Below the pieces are notes generated by a model. That model made no database searches. It was not told the DNA's origin and saw only the letters and a program-made list of their open reading frames with translations. A stretch of DNA of 64,000 nt from an uncultured Poribacteria bacterium (GTDB taxonomy: Bacteria > Poribacteria > WGA-4E > WGA-3G): NCBI GenBank assembly GCA_951813545.1, contig OX638352.1:3984835-4048834 (forward strand). Reading direction: 5' to 3'. Both the position numbers and the translations under genes were made by a program. Within the stretch, counting starts at the first letter, position 1; each line of letters starts with the position of its first letter. Positions 59,305 through 64,000 of this stretch are shown in pieces.

Positions 59305-60984
59305 ATGTCCAATAAGTTGAAACCCCGAAGTTATGCGATTACTGACGGACCCGATCGCGCCGCCGCACGCACCATGCTCATGTTCGGCGATGGCGGGTTA
59401 TCACCCGAAGACCTTGACAAGCCAATTATCGGGGTTGCCAATACATGGATTGAGATAGGTCCCTGTAACTTTCACCTGAGACGGCTCGCTGCCAAGGTTA
59501 AAGAGGGTATCCGCGCTGCAGGTGGAACACCGCTTGAATTCAACACCGTTAGCATCTCTGATGGTATCACGATGGGCACTGAAGGTATGAAAACCTCGCT
59601 CATTAGCAGAGAAATCATCGCCGACTCGATTGAGTTAGTTTCCATCGGCAACATGTTTGATGCTGTCGTCGCTCTCTGCGGATGCGATAAGACCGTTCCC
59701 GGCACCGTCATGGCGTTGGCGCGGTTAGATATTCCATCGCTCACCCTCTACGGCGGTTCAATTATGCCGGGCAATTTTCAGGGACGCGATGTTACCATCC
59801 AAGATGTATTTGAAGCGGTCGGGCAGCATGCAGAAGGTACAATCACGGTCGAGGATCTGGATGACCTGATTAGTAAGGGGTGTCCCGGTCCCGGCGCATG
59901 TGGTGGGCAATTTACCGCCAATACCATGGCAACAGCCGTTGAGATGTTAGGTATTGCCCCCTTGGGAAGTGGAAGTGTCCCTGCTGTCGCAGAAGACAAG
60001 GATCAGGAGGCATACAAAGCTGGACAACTCGTTATGGATATGCTCGCTGATGACCGACGGCCGAGTCAAATCATTACCCGTAAGTCGCTCGAAAACGCTA
60101 TCACCTCTGTTGCCGCGACCGGTGGTTCTACGAACGGTGTTCTCCACCTGCTCGCTATCGCATACGAGGCACAGATTCCGTTGACGCTTGAGGATTTTCA
60201 CGCCATTAGTCAAAGAACGCCAGTATTGGCAGATCTCAAACCCGGCGGGCAGTTTGTTGCCACCGATCTCTATGAAGCTGGAGGTATTCCGTTCTTGGCA
60301 AAACGTTTGGCGGAGGCAGGTCTACTCCATACTGACGAACTCACTGTCACAGGCAAAACTATCGGTGTAGAAGCAGGCGCAGCCACCGAAACCGACGGAC
60401 AGCAGGTTGTCAGACCCGCAGATGCCCCACTCAAACCGACCGGCGGCTTTGCCATCTTGAGAGGAAACCTCGCACCAGATGGGTGTGTCATCAAGTTAGC
60501 TGGCCAGGATAAAACCCTTCATCGTGGTCCCGCACGTATCTTTGAACGTGAAGAGGATACCTTCGCCGCGATCAAAGGCGGAGAGATCAACCCCGGTGAT
60601 GTCGTCGTTATCCGTTATGAAGGACCCACCGGTGGTCCCGGCATGCGAGAGATGTTAGGCGTAACGGCAGCAATTGTCGGTGCGGGTTTGAGTGAAGATG
60701 TTGCCCTCTTAACAGACGGCAGATTCTCTGGCGCGACGCACGGTTTCATGATTTGCCACGTTGCTCCTGAAGCAGCAAAAGGTGGTCCTATTGCGATCCT
60801 CCAAGAGGGAGACGAAATCGTAATTGATGCCAAAGAACGACGACTCGACGTTCAACTCTCCGACGCTGAAATCCAAGAGCGTTTTGCGCAGTGGACGCCA
60901 CCTGAACCGCGCTATGCTCGCGGGGTCATGGCGAAATATGCGAACTCAGTCTCTTCTGCTTCCGAAGGTGCTGTGACAGGGTGA
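59305..60984 (+). CDS. ilvD: Dihydroxy-acid dehydratase
   Basis: A 559-residue IlvD of usual length. It dehydrates 2,3-dihydroxy-isovalerate and -methylvalerate in valine and isoleucine synthesis. The [2Fe-2S] cluster Cys residues lie in IEIGPCNFHLRRLA, ALCGCDKTVPGTVMA and GPGACGGQFTANTMATAVEMLG. LLTDGRFSGATHGFMICHVAPEA is the C-terminal signature. Signature 1 here is CDKTVPG. AGGAG precedes the ATG. It stands alone, ended by a terminator. Confidence 0.96.
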   Translation: MSNKLKPRSYAITDGPDRAAARTMLMFGDGGLSPEDLDKPIIGVANTWIEIGPCNFHLRRLAAKVKEGIRAAGGTPLEFNTVSISDGITMGTEGMKTSLISREIIADSIELVSIGNMFDAVVALCGCDKTVPGTVMALARLDIPSLTLYGGSIMPGNFQGRDVTIQDVFEAVGQHAEGTITVEDLDDLISKGCPGPGACGGQFTANTMATAVEMLGIAPLGSGSVPAVAEDKDQEAYKAGQLVMDMLADDRRPSQIITRKSLENAITSVAATGGSTNGVLHLLAIAYEAQIPLTLEDFHAISQRTPVLADLKPGGQFVATDLYEAGGIPFLAKRLAEAGLLHTDELTVTGKTIGVEAGAATETDGQQVVRPADAPLKPTGGFAILRGNLAPDGCVIKLAGQDKTLHRGPARIFEREEDTFAAIKGGEINPGDVVVIRYEGPTGGPGMREMLGVTAAIVGAGLSEDVALLTDGRFSGATHGFMICHVAPEAAKGGPIAILQEGDEIVIDAKERRLDVQLSDAEIQERFAQWTPPEPRYARGVMAKYANSVSSASEGAVTG

Positions 60985-61032
60985 TAGCACCCACTACTTA
61001 AAGGATTGATAAATACCATCTTTTCTACTCGT

Positions 61033-61062
61033 AGGGACAAGTCTTCGCACTTGTCCCTTTTT
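61033..61062 (+). terminator. Rho-independent terminator after ilvD
   Basis: AGGGACAAG (61033-61041) pairs with CTTGTCCCT (61050-61058) with an 8-base loop and five T at 61058-61062. Confidence 0.8.
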
Positions 61063-61105
61063 CTTTTCTAGAGATTGACGCTGTGTCCATTCACTCCGAA
61101 AAATC

Positions 61106-61134
61106 TTGTAAAATCTCTCTCAATTTGTTAGAAT
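61106..61134 (+). promoter_or_regulatory. Possible promoter giving a near-leaderless cupin transcript
   Basis: TTGTAA (61106-61111), 17 bases, TAGAAT (61129-61134). The start codon is at 61142, only about seven bases behind the -10 box, and no Shine-Dalgarno site is visible. Confidence 0.4.
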
Positions 61135-61141
61135 ATATCTC

Positions 61142-61540
61142 ATGAATAAACAGAGACCAATCATCCTCGACCAAGCAGAACTTGACTGGGAAACTTGGGA
61201 GGATCCAGACCTCGTCGCCAAAAGTCCTGTCCGTTGGAAAAGCCTCATATCCGGTGAACGCGGACCCAGTGGTCAACTCTCCATGGGAATAGCAGAGATG
61301 ACTCCCGGGACCCTGCTTCCGCTTCATCATCACGAACCCGAGGAGACGTATTATGTCATCAGCGGTCACGGATATGTAACAGTAGATGATAGCAAGGCAT
61401 CACTTAGTTCCGGCGCATCAGTTTTTATACCCGCTAATGCGAAACATTCGCTTCGTTGTACTGGCACCGAGAACCTTATCTTTCTATTCACTTTCGCAGC
61501 GGATCGGTTCGATGAAATCGTCTACCATTTCGATGCGTAG
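61142..61540 (+). CDS. Single-domain cupin protein
   Basis: A 132-residue cupin. The metal motif is LLPLHHHEPEETYYVISGHGYV (about residues 59-80, His and Glu ligands) and the second motif is SSGASVFIPANAKHSLRCTG (His). Small cupins bind a metal ion and may isomerise or bind sugars or acids; the substrate is unknown. There is no ribosome site upstream and a promoter-like sequence almost touches the start codon, so leaderless translation is possible. It stands alone between two terminated units. Confidence 0.82.
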   Translation: MNKQRPIILDQAELDWETWEDPDLVAKSPVRWKSLISGERGPSGQLSMGIAEMTPGTLLPLHHHEPEETYYVISGHGYVTVDDSKASLSSGASVFIPANAKHSLRCTGTENLIFLFTFAADRFDEIVYHFDA

Positions 61541-61589
61541 TCCCTAATTACCCAGCAGTTTAAGAAATCCAGGAAGGTAAATTATTGAG

Positions 61590-62579
61590 ATGTCAACCTC
61601 AAAAACGACAGATGCTAAACCTATCATTTCCAATGCGGATGCCAGTCTGGTAGACATCGGCGATGGTGTTGCTCGACTTGAACTTCATGGCAAATTGAAC
61701 ATCATAGAAGACGGAATGTTGGAGATGTTTGATGCCGCGTTGGATGCGGTAGAAACCAATTACGCAGGCATGGTTGTCGCCACAGAAGCGAAGCATTTTT
61801 CCGTGGGACTCAACCTCATCCTTCTATTGGAACGTGCCAAGAACCAAGATTGGGACGCGATTTCGGGAACACTTCGCAAACTGCAAACCGTCTGCACAAG
61901 ACTCCGGACAGTATCAAAACCGGTCGTCGCAGCGACAGCAGGTATGGCACTCGGCGGTGGGTGCGAACTCGCATTCGGTGCGGATGCGGTGCAAGCCTTC
62001 TCTGAAAGTTCCGTCGGTCTCGTTGAACTCCGTGTCGGGCTTATTCCGGGAGGTGGTGGCACTAAGGAAATGGCATTCCGGTGCTTGCGCGGACAAACAC
62101 TGCCTGCACCGATTCAGGATCTGTTTCCGTCCGTTAATAAGGCTTTTGATACGATTCGCGAATCCAAGGTTTCACAAAACGCTGCAGAAGCAGTGGAACT
62201 GGGTTACCTCCGTCATACAGATGCTGTCTCATTAAACCAAGAAACACATTTTGAGGATGCTAAGCAGCTGGTCCTTGCAATGCACGAAGCAGGGTATTCT
62301 CCATCCAAACCGCAACAGATATTTGTGCTCGGTGAAGAGGGAATCGCTCGTCTCAATCTACAAACACATCTCCTTCGGCAAGCGGGTACTATTGACGACT
62401 ATACGCAGTACCTCGCCAATCAATTGGCTTACGTCCTCTGTGGCGGCACACTTTCGGCACCACAATTCGTCACCGAACAGCATCTGCTAGACTTGGAGCA
62501 TGAGGTATTTCTTAGTCTTTGCGGAAAGCAAGAAACGCATGCAAGGATAGAAGCAACGCTCCAGAGGAGTAAAAAGTAA
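61590..62579 (+). CDS. Enoyl-CoA hydratase/isomerase family protein
   Basis: A 329-residue crotonase-fold protein. The oxyanion-hole region is KHFSVGLNLILLLERA (about 66-80) and KPVVAATAGMALGGGCELAFGADAVQAFSESSVGLVELRVGLIPGGGGTKEMAFR (about 110-164), with Glu residues placed as in enoyl-CoA hydratases. The C-terminal 120 residues are unlike simple crotonases and recall the tail of FadB/FadN-type fusion proteins, but the 3-hydroxyacyl-CoA dehydrogenase part is absent. It overlaps the thiolase start by one base (TAATG), so the two act in one beta-oxidation unit. Confidence 0.88.
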   Translation: MSTSKTTDAKPIISNADASLVDIGDGVARLELHGKLNIIEDGMLEMFDAALDAVETNYAGMVVATEAKHFSVGLNLILLLERAKNQDWDAISGTLRKLQTVCTRLRTVSKPVVAATAGMALGGGCELAFGADAVQAFSESSVGLVELRVGLIPGGGGTKEMAFRCLRGQTLPAPIQDLFPSVNKAFDTIRESKVSQNAAEAVELGYLRHTDAVSLNQETHFEDAKQLVLAMHEAGYSPSKPQQIFVLGEEGIARLNLQTHLLRQAGTIDDYTQYLANQLAYVLCGGTLSAPQFVTEQHLLDLEHEVFLSLCGKQETHARIEATLQRSKK

Positions 62580-63775
62580 TGCGAACGACACCGGACGTGG
62601 TTATCGTATCTGCAGTGCGCACAGCTGTAGGAAGAGCCGGAAGAGGAACACTGAGAAACACACGACCAGACGAACTCGCTGCTGCTGCCCTACGCGGTGT
62701 GGTTAAGAGACTCCCAGAACTTGACTTGGACACCATAGATGATGTTATTATTGGATGCGCTACACATGAGGGAGCACAAGGTTACAACATCGCCAGAATC
62801 GCGAGTTTACGCGCGGGGTTTCCTGTTTCCGTACCTGCTCTTACGATCAATCGGTTCTGTGCATCCGGTTTAGAGACAATAACTATGGGTGCTGAGCAGA
62901 TTCGGTCTGGACGCGCCGATGTGGTTATTGCTGGCGGTGTAGAGAGTATGAGTCAAGTGCCGTTCGGCGTTAACCTCTCGCCGAACCCTGCGCTTATAGA
63001 GCACGCACCGGATGCCTACCTCAGCATGGGATTAACTGCTGAAAATCTGGTGCGAAAATACAGTATATCTCGCACTGCGCAAGACGCTTATGCGTATGAA
63101 AGCCATCGCAAGGCGATTTCCGCAATTGATACAGACAAGTTTCAGGAAGAAATCGTGCCGCTGACGGTAGAGGAAACGCATCTCAATTCGGAAGGTGCTT
63201 CTGAAACTAATAGTTCTGTCTTTGATACGGATGAAGGACCGCGCCGAGATACATCGCCAGAAGCGTTGGCATCTCTGAAACCTGTTTTTCACGTAGATGG
63301 AACTGTAACCGCTGGCAACGCTTCCCAAATGAGCGATGGTGCCGCCGCTGTTGTTCTCATGTCTGAGGCGGGCGCGGAGGCGGAAGGTTACGAACCCTTG
63401 GCTCGTTTTGTCAGTTACGCGACGGCAGGTGTTTCTCCCGAAATCATGGGAATCGGACCTGTGCCTGCAATCCCTAAATCCCTCGCGTCCGCAGGGTTAA
63501 CATTAGCAGATATAGACGTTATAGAACTCAATGAAGCGTTTGCTGTGCAAGCCCTTGCCGTAATTGAAGAGGCGCAGTTGCCACCCGAAAAAGTAAATGT
63601 TAATGGTGGTGCAGTCGCCTTGGGACATCCGCTCGGTTGCACTGGCACAAAACTCACCGTGAGCCTGATTAATGAAATGCGTAGGCAAAATCACCGATAC
63701 GGTATGGTGACGATGTGTGTCGGCGGTGGTATGGGTGCCGCTGGAATTTTCAGCCTTGCCCCAAGCAAAGAATAA
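62579..63775 (+). CDS. Acetyl-CoA acyltransferase (thiolase)
   Basis: A 398-residue thiolase of normal length. It cleaves 3-ketoacyl-CoA or condenses acetyl-CoA. The nucleophile Cys is in TINRFCASGLETI (about residue 91), the catalytic His is in VNGGAVALGHPLGCTG and the second Cys is in MVTMCVGGGMG. The gene is translationally coupled to the enoyl-CoA hydratase gene. Whether it works in fatty-acid oxidation or another pathway is not decided by sequence. Confidence 0.94.
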   Translation: MRTTPDVVIVSAVRTAVGRAGRGTLRNTRPDELAAAALRGVVKRLPELDLDTIDDVIIGCATHEGAQGYNIARIASLRAGFPVSVPALTINRFCASGLETITMGAEQIRSGRADVVIAGGVESMSQVPFGVNLSPNPALIEHAPDAYLSMGLTAENLVRKYSISRTAQDAYAYESHRKAISAIDTDKFQEEIVPLTVEETHLNSEGASETNSSVFDTDEGPRRDTSPEALASLKPVFHVDGTVTAGNASQMSDGAAAVVLMSEAGAEAEGYEPLARFVSYATAGVSPEIMGIGPVPAIPKSLASAGLTLADIDVIELNEAFAVQALAVIEEAQLPPEKVNVNGGAVALGHPLGCTGTKLTVSLINEMRRQNHRYGMVTMCVGGGMGAAGIFSLAPSKE

Positions 63776-63884
63776 CTCAGATATTAAAATGAAAGAATGT
63801 AGTTACCTTACGGATATACAGAATTACATCAAAGACCAGATTGACCTGTAAAGTCAATCAGCACGGAGGACCATAGTTAAAAAT

Positions 63885-64000
63885 ATGCAAACGCATGTCT
63901 ATCTCTCCATAGCAGGAGAAAACAGAATCGCCATTTACACATTTGATGTATCTAATGGCGACATTGAACTTCAGGAAAACATCAACGTTACGGGTTCTCC
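63885..64000 (+). CDS. Lactonase-family beta-propeller protein (5' end only)
   Basis: The frame from ATG 63885 to the window end encodes 38 residues beginning MQTHVYLSIAGENRIAIYTFDV, the typical first strands of the lactonase (6-phosphogluconolactonase, PF10282-type) seven-bladed propeller. GGAGGA lies 14 bases upstream, rather far. The gene continues beyond the window. Confidence 0.65.
   Translation, partial: MQTHVYLSIAGENRIAIYTFDVSNGDIELQENINVTGS

Overview
The window looks like a chromosomal segment of an uncultured, environmental Gram-negative-type bacterium. The mix of families suggests a relative of Candidatus Poribacteria or a planctomycete-like lineage: DUF1549/DUF1553, PmoA-like DUF6807, DUF4432, DUF362, DUF711, a CxPxR sulfatase, SBP56, Gfo/Idh/MocA, several lipobox lipoproteins with beta-propeller or LamG folds, and a membrane pyrophosphatase. 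This is inferred from gene content only; no rRNA or tRNA gene was found. Base composition is moderate. Sigma70-type promoters are easy to see; several are TTGACA-like/17/TATAAT-like.

Layout. 1-5.0 kb: small membrane proteins, a Ycf48-like propeller lipoprotein on the minus strand, then a murein amino-sugar salvage pair (BadF-type kinase and MurQ) and a DUF362 gene. 5.0-6.4 kb: an IS4-superfamily element with a target duplication right behind the DUF362 stop codon. 6.5-11.3 kb: a P1/S1-type zinc nuclease, SBP56 (methanethiol oxidase family) with a His-rich membrane protein, then a minus-strand operon of HD protein, nucleotidyltransferase and tautomerase. 11.3-12.9 kb: an ISAs1 element with a perfect 10-bp duplication, next to a 132-bp non-autonomous relative. 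13-23.4 kb: DUF4432, a large lipoprotein, a decayed and an intact BCCT transporter, accA, DUF711, a bicupin and a sulfatase. 23.4-26.6 kb: a repeat cluster and an IS605-type tnpB element whose tnpB is split by an IS3-family element. 26.6-34.8 kb: a type I restriction-modification operon (hsdM, small ORF, hsdS, AAA ATPase, frameshifted TOPRIM-like DUF4276, hsdR). 35-47.3 kb: STAS protein, PmoA-like protein with a Gfo/Idh/MocA oxidoreductase, gamma-glutamyltransferase, epimerase, DUF1549/1553 lipoprotein, a secreted lectin-fold protein, a TGT-family transglycosylase carrying an archaeosine-synthase (ArcS) signature, an iron alcohol dehydrogenase and a retropepsin-like protein. 47.4-49.1 kb: an orphan promoter/small ORF/terminator unit and an IS5-family element that needs a -1 frameshift. 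49.4-64 kb: LamG lipoprotein, three strong hairpins, a PQQ-SH3-TolB lipoprotein, glyA, folC, hppA, ilvD, cupin, enoyl-CoA hydratase, thiolase and the start of a lactonase.

How it fits together. The housekeeping parts are one-carbon metabolism (glyA, folC), branched-chain amino acids (ilvD), fatty-acid metabolism (accA, hydratase/thiolase), ion-motive energy (hppA) and sugar or wall recycling. The accessory parts are insertion sequences, a defence island and dispersed repeats. A recurrent repeat family ends in an AAGGTAAA/AAGGAAA purine block placed just before several start codons, so it may supply ribosome binding sites. The observations most worth following up are the TGT/ArcS-like fusion, the repeat-borne ribosome binding sites, the structured leader at the tnpB element, the ATPase/TOPRIM pair inside the hsd operon, and the orphan unit at 47.5 kb.
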